Shown here in pieces: positions 27,076 to 35,661 of a stretch of DNA of 64,000 nt. A model generated the notes under the pieces. It did not search any database, was not told where the DNA came from, and worked only from the letters and a program-made list of their open reading frames with translations. The position numbers were made by a program, and so were the translations under genes. Position 1 is the first letter of the stretch. Every line of letters starts with the position of its first letter. The DNA comes from Aeromicrobium ginsengisoli (GTDB taxonomy: Bacteria; Actinomycetota; Actinomycetes; Propionibacteriales; Nocardioidaceae), in NCBI RefSeq assembly GCF_004134905.2, contig NZ_SDPQ02000004.1:1-64000 (forward strand), written 5' to 3'.

Positions 27076-27288
27076 ATGACAGACGAAACCCGCCAGCTGC
27101 CCGCCGTCGACCTCTCGGCCTGCAACGGCCACGGCCGCTGCTACATGACGGCCCCTGACCTCTTCGACTGCGACGACGACGGGTTCCCCGTCGTCGTCGG
27201 CCCGGCCACCACCGACGTCGGCCAACGCGATCTGCAGCGCGCCGTCGCAAACTGCCCCGAGCAGGCCATCACGGTCTCGGCCGGCTGA
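27076..27288 (+). CDS. [3Fe-4S] ferredoxin, P450 partner
   Basis: This 70-residue ferredoxin has ligands Cys16 and Cys22 and terminal Cys60-Pro. His19 stands where a 4Fe ferredoxin would have Cys (CNGHGRC). This C-x2-H-x2-C pattern is typical of actinobacterial P450-linked [3Fe-4S] ferredoxins. It lies directly before the P450 gene and presumably shuttles electrons from the reductase at 21602 to it. I chose the ATG at 27076 over an upstream GTG-like extension inside the ALDH gene. Confidence 0.93.
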   Translation: MTDETRQLPAVDLSACNGHGRCYMTAPDLFDCDDDGFPVVVGPATTDVGQRDLQRAVANCPEQAITVSAG

Positions 27289-27313
27289 CCACCACGAGAA
27301 CAGGAGCACTCCC

Positions 27314-28534
27314 ATGACTGATCTGAAGACCAGCGAGTCGCCCGACCTCCAGGTCGACTTCGACATCCACAGCCCCGAGGACGTGGAGGGCGTCTACGAC
27401 GTCTACCGCGAGCTGCGCGGTGAGCGGCCCGTCGCGCACTCCTCGAAGTACGGCGGTCACTGGGTGATCACGTCGTACGACGACATCCACGACATCGTCC
27501 GGAACCCGAACGTGTTCTCGAGCCGCGTGCTCAACATCCCCGACTCGATCGGTCAGGACGGCGAGATGATCCCGATCCAGATCGACCCTCCGGACCACAC
27601 GCAGTACCGGTCGATCATCAACCCGCTGTTCTCGCCCAAGCGGATGCGCGACCTCGAGCCGCGGATACGCGACGTCGTCACCGAGCTTCTCGACGACGTC
27701 GTCAAGAAGAAGAAGGTCGACTTCATCGAGGCGTTCGCCCGTGAGTTCCCCAGCCGTGTGTTCCTGGCCCTCATGGGCTGGAACCTCGACGACGCCCCCC
27801 AGCTCAACCACTGGGTCGACACCATGGTGCTCGGCGTCCCGGGAGCGAGCGAGGAGGAGAACAATGCGGTCCGCGAGGCCGCCGGCATCGAGGCTTACGC
27901 CTACTTCGCCGAGATGATTGACGCGCGCACCGAGAACCCCGGTGACGAGGAGGACATCACCCAGATCCTCATGAACAGCACGTTCGACGGCCGTGAGCTC
28001 ACCCAGTTCGAGATCCTCAACATCCTCCTGCTCATGATGATCGGCGGGCTGCACACCGTGCAGGGCCAGATCGCGCACACGATCATACACATGGCCGAGA
28101 ACCCGCAGGACCGCAAGCAGCTCGTCCAGAATCCCGACATCATCCCGTCAGCGGTCGAGGAGATGCTGCGCTACGAGTCGGCCATCTGCCCGGCCCGCAT
28201 CGCGACGGAGGACGTCGTGGTCGGCGAGGTGCAGGTCAAGGCGGGCGAGCGGGTGCTCATCCCGTTCGCTGCCGCCAACCGCGACCCCGACAAGTTCGAC
28301 GATCCTGACACGGTCGACCTCACTCGCGAGCCCAACCCACACCTGGCGTTCGGGGCGGGCAACCACCGGTGCGTCGGATCCCACCTGGCGCGGCTGGAGC
28401 TGCGGGTCGCGTTCGAAGAAATCCACACGCGGATTCCGGACTACCGCCTCGATCCCGACGACCCACCGGTCCGGCACCTCAGCCAGGTGAAAGGCGTCCA
28501 TCGACTTCCCCTGATCATCGGCGAGTCGCTGTGA
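27314..28534 (+). CDS. Cytochrome P450
   Basis: This 406-residue bacterial class I P450 has ExxR in EEMLRY and the heme-thiolate motif FGAGNHRCVG with Cys353. The I-helix reads MIGGLHTVQ: His247 stands where the proton-relay acid (Asp/Glu) usually precedes Thr248. That alters the acid-alcohol pair and may change oxygen activation. Partner proteins are encoded next door (ferredoxin upstream, reductase at 21602). The likely role is hydroxylation of a bulky hydrophobic substrate. The CYP family cannot be fixed without alignment. Confidence 0.93.
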   Translation: MTDLKTSESPDLQVDFDIHSPEDVEGVYDVYRELRGERPVAHSSKYGGHWVITSYDDIHDIVRNPNVFSSRVLNIPDSIGQDGEMIPIQIDPPDHTQYRSIINPLFSPKRMRDLEPRIRDVVTELLDDVVKKKKVDFIEAFAREFPSRVFLALMGWNLDDAPQLNHWVDTMVLGVPGASEEENNAVREAAGIEAYAYFAEMIDARTENPGDEEDITQILMNSTFDGRELTQFEILNILLLMMIGGLHTVQGQIAHTIIHMAENPQDRKQLVQNPDIIPSAVEEMLRYESAICPARIATEDVVVGEVQVKAGERVLIPFAAANRDPDKFDDPDTVDLTREPNPHLAFGAGNHRCVGSHLARLELRVAFEEIHTRIPDYRLDPDDPPVRHLSQVKGVHRLPLIIGESL

Positions 28535-28562
28535 CCGCCGCCCAACGAAGGAGAGAACACTC

Positions 28563-28952
28563 ATGACAGTCAAGCTGGGTTCCGTCGAGTTCTATCAGGC
28601 GATGGCCGACGAGCTGAACAGTGATCCTGTGTGGGCCGAGAAGGGCAAGAACATCGACTTCGACATGGCGTACAAGTACGAGGCGCCGATCGAGGGACAG
28701 TTCTTCGTGAGCTTCGAACAGGGGAAGGTCACCGCGGTCCGCGACGCGTCCCAGGAGGATCTGGACTCCGCGGACTTCCTCATCAGCGGCAGCAGCGATG
28801 TGTGGCGGGGCTGCTTCGACGGCAGCATCAACCCCACCGTGGCGATGACGCGCGGCAAGCTGCGCGTGCGCGGCAAGATGGCCCAGATGCTCAAGAACAT
28901 GCCGGCGTTCATGTACATCCAGGAGACGATGGGCAAGATCGAGTTCGAGTGA
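28563..28952 (+). CDS. SCP2-like sterol/lipid-carrier domain protein
   Basis: This 129-residue protein resembles the SCP2 sterol-transfer fold: DADFLISGSSDVWRGCFDG-type middle strand region (residues 73-89 here) and a C-terminal GKLRVRGKMAQMLKNMPAF segment typical of the family. It may bind and present hydrophobic acyl-CoA or sterol-like substrate to pathway enzymes. An AAGGAGAG site precedes the ATG, and it closes the ALDH-ferredoxin-P450 operon. Two hairpins follow its stop. Confidence 0.8.
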   Translation: MTVKLGSVEFYQAMADELNSDPVWAEKGKNIDFDMAYKYEAPIEGQFFVSFEQGKVTAVRDASQEDLDSADFLISGSSDVWRGCFDGSINPTVAMTRGKLRVRGKMAQMLKNMPAFMYIQETMGKIEFE

Positions 28953-28957
28953 GATAT

Positions 28958-29018
28958 GGCTCGCACCCCGGCGTGCGAGCCACAGACAGAGCCCCTGCCG
29001 TTGCCCTCGGCAGGGGCT
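28958..29018 (+). terminator. Tandem terminator hairpins
   Basis: Two perfect stems follow the SCP2-like gene: GGCTCGCAC (28958-28966) with 28973-28981 (9 bp), and AGCCCCTGCCG (28990-29000) with 29008-29018 (11 bp, 7-nt loop) followed by TAG without a long U-run. They should end the ALDH-P450 operon before the separately controlled alcohol dehydrogenase. Confidence 0.85.
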
Positions 29019-29058
29019 TAGTCATGCCGCGGAGCAGTGTAGCCGCGTCGAATAAAAA

Positions 29059-29071
29059 CTAAAGCGGTTAG
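29059..29071. promoter_or_regulatory. CTAA..TTAG-type operator, site 6
   Basis: CTAAAGCGGTTAG, followed by AT, is a near-perfect palindrome (only its central pairs differ). It is the first of two such sites before the alcohol dehydrogenase, spaced 43 bp from site 7 (about four helical turns). Confidence 0.7.
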
Positions 29072-29073
29072 AT

Positions 29074-29089
29074 GTTGACATCGGTCACA
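29074..29089. promoter_or_regulatory. Crp/GlxR-like box before the alcohol dehydrogenase
   Basis: GTTGACATCGGTCACA fits TGTGA-N6-TCACA at 8 of 10 half-site positions and overlaps a TTGACA hexamer (29075-29080) that could be a -35 element. A second, similar box CGTGTTGCGGGTCACA lies at 29121-29136. Roles inferred. Confidence 0.4.
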
Positions 29090-29101
29090 TCCTGCGTCAG
29101 G

Positions 29102-29114
29102 CTAACGCCGTTAG
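29102..29114. promoter_or_regulatory. CTAA..TTAG-type operator, site 7 (best match)
   Basis: CTAACGCCGTTAG is a perfect 13-bp palindrome around its central base and continues as TTAGATT on the right. It is 48 bp before the alcohol dehydrogenase ATG. I used it as the reference for the other eight sites. Confidence 0.75.
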
Positions 29115-29161
29115 ATTAAACGTGTTGCGGGTCACACCGCGAATGCCCGAAAGGCCCTGAG

Positions 29162-30277
29162 ATGAAGTCACGCGCTGCCGTTCTGTTCGATGCTCCCGGT
29201 GAGTGGGAGATCATCGAGGTCGACGTGGACGACCCGAAGGAGTTCGAGGTGCTGGTGCGGTTCCACCACGCCGGTCTGTGCCACTCCGACGACCACTACG
29301 CCAAGGGCGACGTGCCGGCGATGGCCTACCCGTTCTGCGGCGGCCACGAGGGCGCCGGCGTCGTGGAGAAGGTCGGCCCGGGCGTCCGTGACCTCCAGGT
29401 CGGCGACCACGTCGTCGCCGCATTCATCCCCGGCTGCGGTCGCTGCACGTGGTGTGCGCGCGGCATGCAGAACCTCTGCGACAACGGCGCGTACATGATG
29501 CTCGGCACGCAGCTCGACGGGACGTTCCGCCTGCACACCCAGGACGGCACCGACGTCGGCCAGTGCTCGTTGGTGTCGACGTTCTCGGAGTACAGCGTGC
29601 TGCCCGAGTGGGGCGCGATCAAGATCGACAAGGACATTCCGCTCTCGGTCGCCGCCCTCGTCGGCTGCGGCGTGCCCACGGGCTGGGGCTCCGCCGTCAA
29701 CGCAGCCGAGGTCCGCCCCGGTGACGTGGTGATCGTCATGGGCGTCGGCGGCATCGGCATCAACGCGGTCCAGGGTGCACGGTTCGCCGGCGCCTCGCGC
29801 ATCATCGCCGTCGATCCGGCGCCGTTCCACCGCGAGATGGCTCTCAAGCTCGGCGCGACCGACGCACTGGTCAATATGGCCCAGGCCACCGACCTGGCCC
29901 AGTCGTTGACGAACGGCCAGGGCGCGGCGTCGGCCATCGTCACGGTCGGTGTCGTCAACGGCGACCACGTCGCCGAGGCCTTCGCTTCCATCCGCAAGGC
30001 CGGCACCGTCGTGCTGACCAGCATGGGCAACGTGACCGAGTACGGCATCGACATCAGCCTGTTCGAGCTGGCGATGTACCAGAAGCGCATCCAGGGCTCG
30101 CTGTTCGGCATGATGCAGCCCACCCGTGCGGTCGAGGACATGCTCCGGCTCTACAGCGAGGGTCACCTGATGCTCGAGGAGCTCATCACCCGGCGGTACT
30201 CCCTCGAGGAGATCAACCAGGGCTATGCCGACATGCACAAGGGCATCAATTTGCGCGGAGTTGTGGATTTCCAATAA
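29162..30277 (+). CDS. NDMA-type, mycofactocin-linked zinc alcohol dehydrogenase
   Basis: This 371-residue medium-chain alcohol dehydrogenase matches the group called NDMA-dependent alcohol dehydrogenases, which hold NAD tightly and are genomically tied to mycofactocin. Catalytic zinc ligands are Cys40 and His62-Glu63 (GGHEGAG). The structural zinc Cys set is GCGRCTWCARGMQNLC. The Rossmann motif is GVGGIG. It likely oxidises a hydroxylated pathway intermediate using the cofactor made by the mft locus at 1.7-7.5 kb. It is a single-gene unit with two operators upstream. Confidence 0.92.
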   Translation: MKSRAAVLFDAPGEWEIIEVDVDDPKEFEVLVRFHHAGLCHSDDHYAKGDVPAMAYPFCGGHEGAGVVEKVGPGVRDLQVGDHVVAAFIPGCGRCTWCARGMQNLCDNGAYMMLGTQLDGTFRLHTQDGTDVGQCSLVSTFSEYSVLPEWGAIKIDKDIPLSVAALVGCGVPTGWGSAVNAAEVRPGDVVIVMGVGGIGINAVQGARFAGASRIIAVDPAPFHREMALKLGATDALVNMAQATDLAQSLTNGQGAASAIVTVGVVNGDHVAEAFASIRKAGTVVLTSMGNVTEYGIDISLFELAMYQKRIQGSLFGMMQPTRAVEDMLRLYSEGHLMLEELITRRYSLEEINQGYADMHKGINLRGVVDFQ

Positions 30278-30290
30278 CTAAAACCATTAG
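30278..30290. promoter_or_regulatory. CTAA..TTAG-type operator, site 8
   Basis: CTAAAACCATTAG begins at the base right after the alcohol dehydrogenase stop and lies 132 bp before the first yrbE gene. A half-site ATCTAAT (30296-30302) follows. A degenerate Crp-like box TGTGACTGCCGACACA lies at 30342-30357. This is the control region of the whole Mce operon. Confidence 0.6.
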
Positions 30291-30422
30291 GCCAAATCTA
30301 ATGGATTTTTGTAACTTCCCGCCCGTGCCGGCGTTAGTCGATGTGACTGCCGACACAGTCCCGGTCAACGCATTCGGGACAACGCGGCAGCCGCATCGCC
30401 ACCAGTCCGAGGAGGGACGTCC

Positions 30423-31307
30423 ATGAGTGCCGAGATCACGCCGGCCGAGGTCGATCGACCCGCACACCGGGCCGGTATCGGCGCAGGTCCGTATGACGGA
30501 CGGGGGAGTCGCTATCTCGCGGTGCTCCCAAGCCGGCTGCGCGGGCCGATCGCCGAGGTGGGCGGCATGGCCCAGCTCCTCGTGCGCATCCTCCGAAGCG
30601 CCGTGACCCGTCCCACGGGCTACTGGAACGCGGTCATCGACGACATGCACGAGACCGTCAAGCAGGCCTGGCTGCCCATCGCAGCCGCCCTCTTCGGATT
30701 CCTCATCTTCATGTCGATCCTCACGGTCCAGTTCTTCGCGATGGCCGGTGCCACCCAGTTGTTCGGACCGCTGCTGTTCCTGCAGGCGATCCGCACATTC
30801 ACGATGTGGATCGTCTCGATGGTCGTCGCGGGCGTGATCGGCACGGCACTCACCGCCGACATCGGGGCCCGCAAGGTGCGCGAGGAGATCGACGCCATGA
30901 TGGTCATGGGCATCGACCCCATCCGTGACCTCGCCGTGCCCCGGGTCGTGTCGCTCACGCTGATCACCACCCTGATCGCCGTCCCGTCGATGCTCGTCAC
31001 GATGGTGTCGATGCAGCTCGGCGCGGGCTACGTGGCCGGACAGCCCAGTGCCCACTTCTACAGCAACCTGTTCGCGAACGTGTCGTCCGGGCAGATCGTC
31101 GCCGTGCTGCTGAACTGCTTCCTCGTGGGACTCCTGATCGGGACGATCTGCTGCTACAAGGGCCTGACGGCGTCCGGTGGTCCGATCGGGCTCGGCCGGT
31201 CGGTGAACCAGGCAGTCGTCACCTCATTCATCGCCGTCTGGATCCTGCAGCTGGCGTTCAACTCGGTTCAGCTCGGTCTGTTCCCGAACATGGGAGCGTT
31301 CCGATGA
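30423..31307 (+). CDS. yrbEA: Mce system permease YrbEA
   Basis: This 294-residue MlaE/YrbE-family integral membrane permease has an N-terminal cytosolic segment. Hydrophobic helices then surround the conserved EEIDAMMVMGIDPIRDLAVPR loop, which couples to the ATPase. With YrbEB it forms the membrane channel through which MCE-protein tunnels deliver lipophilic substrate. GGAGG precedes the ATG. It is the first gene of an operon running to about 47.4 kb. Confidence 0.94.
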   Translation: MSAEITPAEVDRPAHRAGIGAGPYDGRGSRYLAVLPSRLRGPIAEVGGMAQLLVRILRSAVTRPTGYWNAVIDDMHETVKQAWLPIAAALFGFLIFMSILTVQFFAMAGATQLFGPLLFLQAIRTFTMWIVSMVVAGVIGTALTADIGARKVREEIDAMMVMGIDPIRDLAVPRVVSLTLITTLIAVPSMLVTMVSMQLGAGYVAGQPSAHFYSNLFANVSSGQIVAVLLNCFLVGLLIGTICCYKGLTASGGPIGLGRSVNQAVVTSFIAVWILQLAFNSVQLGLFPNMGAFR

Positions 31308-32191
31308 CCGCGATCTTCGACAGCGCCGCGGGAGCACCCCACGAGGAGCCGGAGCTCGACGCCGATCAAGTCGGCACCGGTCCTGCCGCTGCAACCACGG
31401 GCGACGCCAAGGCGCTCGGACAGGCGCGGCTCGAGGAGATAGGCAGCTTCGTGCGGTTCGCCGCCAAGACCATCCGGTCGATCCCGACAGCGGTGCGGCT
31501 CTATCCCAGCGAGGTGGCTCGCCAGGCCAGCCGGCTCATCACGGAGAACAGCCTCGTCATCTTGTTCATGTTGTTCATGATGGGCGCGGTTCTCGGTCTG
31601 ACGGCGCACTTCCTGTTCACGTCGATCGGCATCGACTCCTACATCGCGGCCGTGAACTCGGTCGGGGGCATGCGCGGCATCATCCAGGTCGTCTTCGGGT
31701 GGATCGTCGCGGCCAAGGTCGGATGCGGCATCGTGGCCGAGATCGGCGCCATGCGGATCTCCGAGGAGATCGACGCCATGGAGGTCATGGGCATTCGCTC
31801 GATCCCCTACCTGGCCAGCACCCGCCTGGTCGCCGCGATGTTCGTGATGCCGATGCTGTTCATCACCGCGTTGTCGGTCAACTTCATCGCTGGCTACCTG
31901 TTCAACGTGACCCTGCTCAACACGGTGTCGAGCGGCGGGTTCGGCTACTTTCTCTTCCTCTTCCAGAACCTCAAGGACTTCTTCATCGCGATGTTCTGGG
32001 GCACATTCCTCGGCACCATCATCGTGCTGGTGGCCACGTACTACGGCTACACCGCGAAGGGCGGCCCTGTCGGAGTGGGCCGCAACACTGCGCAATCCAT
32101 GTTGGTGAATCTCGTCCTCGTCTCGATGATCGGCATGGCCTTGGTCCAGCTGTTCTACGGAAACGACCCCAACGCGCCCATCGGCAACTGA
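31304..32191 (+). CDS. yrbEB: Mce system permease YrbEB
   Basis: This 295-residue second MlaE-type permease carries the coupling loop EEIDAMEVMGIRSIPYLASTR. It has a longer acidic N-terminal tail (about 45 residues) than YrbEA. The ATG overlaps the YrbEA stop by four bases, as expected for a heterodimer made in equal amounts. Confidence 0.94.
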   Translation: MTAIFDSAAGAPHEEPELDADQVGTGPAAATTGDAKALGQARLEEIGSFVRFAAKTIRSIPTAVRLYPSEVARQASRLITENSLVILFMLFMMGAVLGLTAHFLFTSIGIDSYIAAVNSVGGMRGIIQVVFGWIVAAKVGCGIVAEIGAMRISEEIDAMEVMGIRSIPYLASTRLVAAMFVMPMLFITALSVNFIAGYLFNVTLLNTVSSGGFGYFLFLFQNLKDFFIAMFWGTFLGTIIVLVATYYGYTAKGGPVGVGRNTAQSMLVNLVLVSMIGMALVQLFYGNDPNAPIGN

Positions 32192-32204
32192 CCAGGAGCC
32201 CGAC

Positions 32205-33008
32205 ATGACAATCGACACCACTGAGCAGCAGTTCGCCGGCCCCGCTGCGGGCCTCGAGACCACGATCAACTTGCGTGACGTCCGCAAGGCGTTCAACGGC
32301 AGCGTCGTGCTCGACGGGGTGACCCTCGACTTCGTCGACGACGCGATCACCACGGTGCTCGGCCCCTCGGGCACCGGAAAATCGGTGCTGCTGAAGCACA
32401 TCGTCGGCCTCCTCGAGCCCGATCACGGCGAGGTGAAGGTGTTCGGCAGCGACATCTGGAAGGTCTCGGAGGAGGAGCGCTACGAGCTGCGCAAGCGCTT
32501 CGGCGTCCTGTTCCAGGACGGTGCGCTCTTCGGCTCGATGAACCTCTACGACAACGTCGCGTTCCCCCTGCGTAAGCACACCGACAAGTCCGAGAAGGAG
32601 ATCCGGGAAATCGTCATGAGCCACCTCAGCGAGGTGGGCCTCGAGACGGCCATCGACAAGGCCCCGAACGAGATCTCCGGCGGCATGCGCAAGCGAGCCG
32701 GCTTCGCCCGTGCCCTGGTGATGCGGCCGGACGTCGTGCTGTTCGACGAGCCCGACTCCGGCCTCGACCCGGTGCGCACCAAGCTGCTGTGCCAGCTCAT
32801 CTCTGAGGTGCATCGCGAGCACGGCGGCACCTACATCGTCATCACACACGACATCCCGTCGGCCGAGACCCTGAGCGACTACGTAGCGGTGCTCTGGAAG
32901 GGCAAGATCCAGCAATACAGTGCGGCCGACGTGGCCTTCTCGTCAGGGGACCCGTTCGTGCGCCAGTTCCTCGGTGGTCACGCCGAGGGCCCTCTGGGGA
33001 TGGACTGA
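32205..33008 (+). CDS. MceG-like ATPase encoded inside the mce operon
   Basis: This 267-residue ABC ATPase of the MlaF/MceG (Mkl) type has Walker A GPSGTGKS, Q-loop VLFQDGALFGSMN, signature ISGGMRKRAG, Walker B VVLFDEPDSGLDP and H-loop ITHD. It would power the YrbE/MCE importer. In mycobacteria mceG is unlinked and shared among mce loci, so its placement between yrbEB and the first mce gene suggests a dedicated ATPase. An AGGAG site precedes the ATG. Confidence 0.93.
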   Translation: MTIDTTEQQFAGPAAGLETTINLRDVRKAFNGSVVLDGVTLDFVDDAITTVLGPSGTGKSVLLKHIVGLLEPDHGEVKVFGSDIWKVSEEERYELRKRFGVLFQDGALFGSMNLYDNVAFPLRKHTDKSEKEIREIVMSHLSEVGLETAIDKAPNEISGGMRKRAGFARALVMRPDVVLFDEPDSGLDPVRTKLLCQLISEVHREHGGTYIVITHDIPSAETLSDYVAVLWKGKIQQYSAADVAFSSGDPFVRQFLGGHAEGPLGMD

Positions 33009-33010
33009 CC

Positions 33011-34273
33011 ATGGTGAAGCTGAGAGACGTCTCGATCGCGACGGTGGCGATCGTGATCCTGGTGATGGTGCTGATCAAAATGTCGCAGCACCCGTACGAG
33101 GTCGACCTGCTGATGCCCTCGGCCGGCGAGACCTTCGAGGGCGCCCAGGTCACCATGGGTGGAGAGCCCGTCGGCGAGGTCAAGAAGGTCGGTGTCAAGG
33201 ACGGCCAGGCCGTCGTCAAGATCTCGGTAGACGGAAGCCACGCCCCGCTGCGGGCCGGCACGACCGGACGCATCACCTGGGAGGCCGTGCTCGGCGCACG
33301 GGTCGTCGAGCTGATACCGGGTCCGAAGGGCGCCCCTGACCTCGGATCGGGCAAGCTCATCACCCCCAACGTCGAGAGCGTCTCGATCGACGAGCTGCTC
33401 GCGACCCTGGACACGCCAACCCGCAAGAACCTGCAGACGTTGCTCAGGCGGCTGCAGGGGACCGTGGCCGGCAAGGAGCCCGAGCTCAACGAGACGATCA
33501 AGGAAGCCGGACCGACGATCCAGGCCCTTGGCGAGGTCCTGAGCGCGGTGGGCAACGACGGTCCGGCGATCAAGAAGATCGTGACGCAGCTGTCCAGCGT
33601 CGCCGAGACCGTCGCCTCCCGCGACACCGAGGTGTCGAGCAGCATCGCGCAGCTGAACTCACTCGTCGCCCAGATGGCGTCGCGCCAGAAGCAGCTTTCG
33701 GAGACGATCGATCGCCTGCCCTCGACCCTCGACACCGCGACCGACACGCTCGACAGCGTCCCGGAGCCGGTGCAGTCGACCCGCACCCTGCTCCAGGAGC
33801 TCAAGCCGTCGACCGCGAAGCTGCCGCGCATCGCCAAGAACCTGCGTCCGATGCTGCGCGACGCACAGCAGCCGGTGGCCGATCTGACGCCCTTGCTGAA
33901 GGACGTCGACACGTTGCTCAAGGGCTCGCCGTCCTTGCTGAAGTCGGCCAACGCCACGCTTCCGCAGCTGACGAGTGCCGTAGACGAGGCGAACCCCATG
34001 GTCGACTTCCTGCGCCCGTTCACGCCGGAGCTGGCCAGCTGGGCCACCAACTGGGGCAGCGTCTTCGCCAGCCAGAACGCCGCCGGCAACTACGCACGTG
34101 CGCTGATCACGGCGTCCACCACCAGCGTTACCAACCTGCCGATCGACCCGACCCGGGTGCCGGCCGGACAGTGCGCGAAGGCTCGCCTCGAACCCGGTGA
34201 GCTGGCCGACACGGGCAAGGCATACCGGGAGTGCAAGGCCCTCCAGGATGCGAATGGAGACGGAATACGATGA
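33011..34273 (+). CDS. MCE-family protein 1
   Basis: This 420-residue protein has one N-terminal membrane helix (residues about 8-25), an MCE domain at about 30-110 (GAQVTMGGEPVGEVKKV, then GTTGRITWEAVLGARVVEL) and a long helical region to about 330 that would form a coiled tunnel segment. The Cys-containing tail ends CKALQDANGDGIR. It is one of six subunits expected to form a hetero-hexameric tube for lipid transport across the envelope. Individual MceA-F letters are not assigned because order does not guarantee orthology. Confidence 0.92.
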   Translation: MVKLRDVSIATVAIVILVMVLIKMSQHPYEVDLLMPSAGETFEGAQVTMGGEPVGEVKKVGVKDGQAVVKISVDGSHAPLRAGTTGRITWEAVLGARVVELIPGPKGAPDLGSGKLITPNVESVSIDELLATLDTPTRKNLQTLLRRLQGTVAGKEPELNETIKEAGPTIQALGEVLSAVGNDGPAIKKIVTQLSSVAETVASRDTEVSSSIAQLNSLVAQMASRQKQLSETIDRLPSTLDTATDTLDSVPEPVQSTRTLLQELKPSTAKLPRIAKNLRPMLRDAQQPVADLTPLLKDVDTLLKGSPSLLKSANATLPQLTSAVDEANPMVDFLRPFTPELASWATNWGSVFASQNAAGNYARALITASTTSVTNLPIDPTRVPAGQCAKARLEPGELADTGKAYRECKALQDANGDGIR

Positions 34274-35661
34274 ACAAGATCTTGCGAGTGGCTCTCGTCC
34301 TCTTCGTCGCCGTGATCGTGCCCGCAGTTGGGTGCTCGTCCCGCGGCTCGGATCACCAGATCATCAAGGGGGCGTTCCTCGACGCCAGCCCGCTCGAGAC
34401 CGGTTCGGAGGTGCGCGCTGACGGTGTGCTCGTCGGCAAGGTGAAGTCGATCGAGCTCGAGCGCAAGAAGGGTGTCGCGATCGTCTCGCTCGACGTGCAG
34501 AAGAACGTGTTGCCCGTCCATCAGGACGCCCGCATGATCATCAAGCCGATCAACCTGCTCGGCGAGAACTACCTCGACCTCGACCCGGGATCGCCGAAGA
34601 AGGCCTACTTCACCGGCGACATGCTCGGCACCGAGAACACCGAGAACGCCGTGACCCTGCAAGGGGTGCTCGACTCGTTCGACGACCCGACGAGTGCGGG
34701 CCTCGCCGCGCTGCTGCTGACGGCCGGCGAGGGACTGGAGGGCAACGGTCAGAATGCGGCCGACGCCATCAAGGCGCTGGGACCGGCGATGCAGGACATC
34801 GACCGGCTCGGCGACATCCTGCGCGAGCAGAACGACGTCCTGGCGTCGTTGGTCGACCATGCCGACCCGGTCAGCAAGGCCCTGACAAAGAAGAAGGGCA
34901 AGGACCTCGACCGCATGATCGCCTCGCTCACCTCGACGCTCGAGGCGACGAGGGACAAGCAGGAGGCCCTGGCGACCACGATCGACGAGCTCCCGGCGAC
35001 CCTGACCGAGGCGCGGCGCACCTTCTCGGCCCTGCAGACCGTCTCCGACGAGCTGGGTCCCACCCTCAAGAAGGCCCGTCCGGTGACCAAGGATCTGCGC
35101 GACATCTCCGACGAGATCGTCACGTTCTCCAAGTACGCCGATCCGGCGTTCAACGGGTTCGATGCCCTGTTCAAGAGCGCCGATCAGTTGCTCAAGCAGG
35201 CGGCGCCCATTGCCAGCTCGCTGCGCGAGCATGGGTCCGACCTCACCGACATCACCCACACCGTCGACTTCGCCAGCCAGGAGCTGCTCGACAAGCACCG
35301 CCGTGAGCTCATGACGTTCGTGCGCTACTGGGCGCTGAGCACCAACAGCCGCGATGCTGCGTCGCACTACTTCCGCGGGGTCGTCCACATCACCCCGGCG
35401 ACACTGCAGATGCTGCTCGGCAGCCAGGACCCGCTGAGCATCGGCGAGGTCGACGCGCTCAAGGGTCTCGATCCGGCTGCCGACGCCACGAACGACCTGC
35501 TGTCCGACATCACCGGAAATCTCGCCGGTCTGGGTGGTGGGTCGACGGGTTCGGGATCGTCGTCTGCCCAGAAGAGCGACGAGACCGACGACGGGGCCAC
35601 GGGCCTGACGCCGAAGCAGGAACAAGGCCTGCTCGGACAGCTGCTGGGAGGCCTGTCATGA
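34270..35661 (+). CDS. MCE-family lipoprotein 2
   Basis: This 463-residue MCE subunit starts with a lipoprotein signal peptide ending PAVGC (lipidated Cys22). The MCE domain follows (ETGSEVRADGVLVGKVKSI, INLLGENYLDLDPG), then a long helical region. The C-terminal Ser/Gly/Asp-rich tail includes GGGSTGSGSSSAQ. In mycobacteria the lipoprotein is usually the fifth subunit (LprK/MceE), whereas here it is second. The ATG overlaps the previous stop. Confidence 0.92.
   Translation: MNKILRVALVLFVAVIVPAVGCSSRGSDHQIIKGAFLDASPLETGSEVRADGVLVGKVKSIELERKKGVAIVSLDVQKNVLPVHQDARMIIKPINLLGENYLDLDPGSPKKAYFTGDMLGTENTENAVTLQGVLDSFDDPTSAGLAALLLTAGEGLEGNGQNAADAIKALGPAMQDIDRLGDILREQNDVLASLVDHADPVSKALTKKKGKDLDRMIASLTSTLEATRDKQEALATTIDELPATLTEARRTFSALQTVSDELGPTLKKARPVTKDLRDISDEIVTFSKYADPAFNGFDALFKSADQLLKQAAPIASSLREHGSDLTDITHTVDFASQELLDKHRRELMTFVRYWALSTNSRDAASHYFRGVVHITPATLQMLLGSQDPLSIGEVDALKGLDPAADATNDLLSDITGNLAGLGGGSTGSGSSSAQKSDETDDGATGLTPKQEQGLLGQLLGGLS

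Noticed and set aside
29168..30274. Long minus-strand open frame opposite the alcohol dehydrogenase
   Set aside because: It mirrors the real gene. Its composition is rich in His/Asp/Arg/Val as expected from high-GC antisense frames, and the plus strand has clear zinc and NAD motifs.
30296..30310. Second full operator in the Mce promoter
   Set aside because: Only the left half (ATCTAAT) matches; the right half is a T-run.
34090..35625. 511-codon minus-strand frame across the MCE genes
   Set aside because: It spans a gene boundary on the opposite strand and has no motif. It is a typical high-GC shadow.
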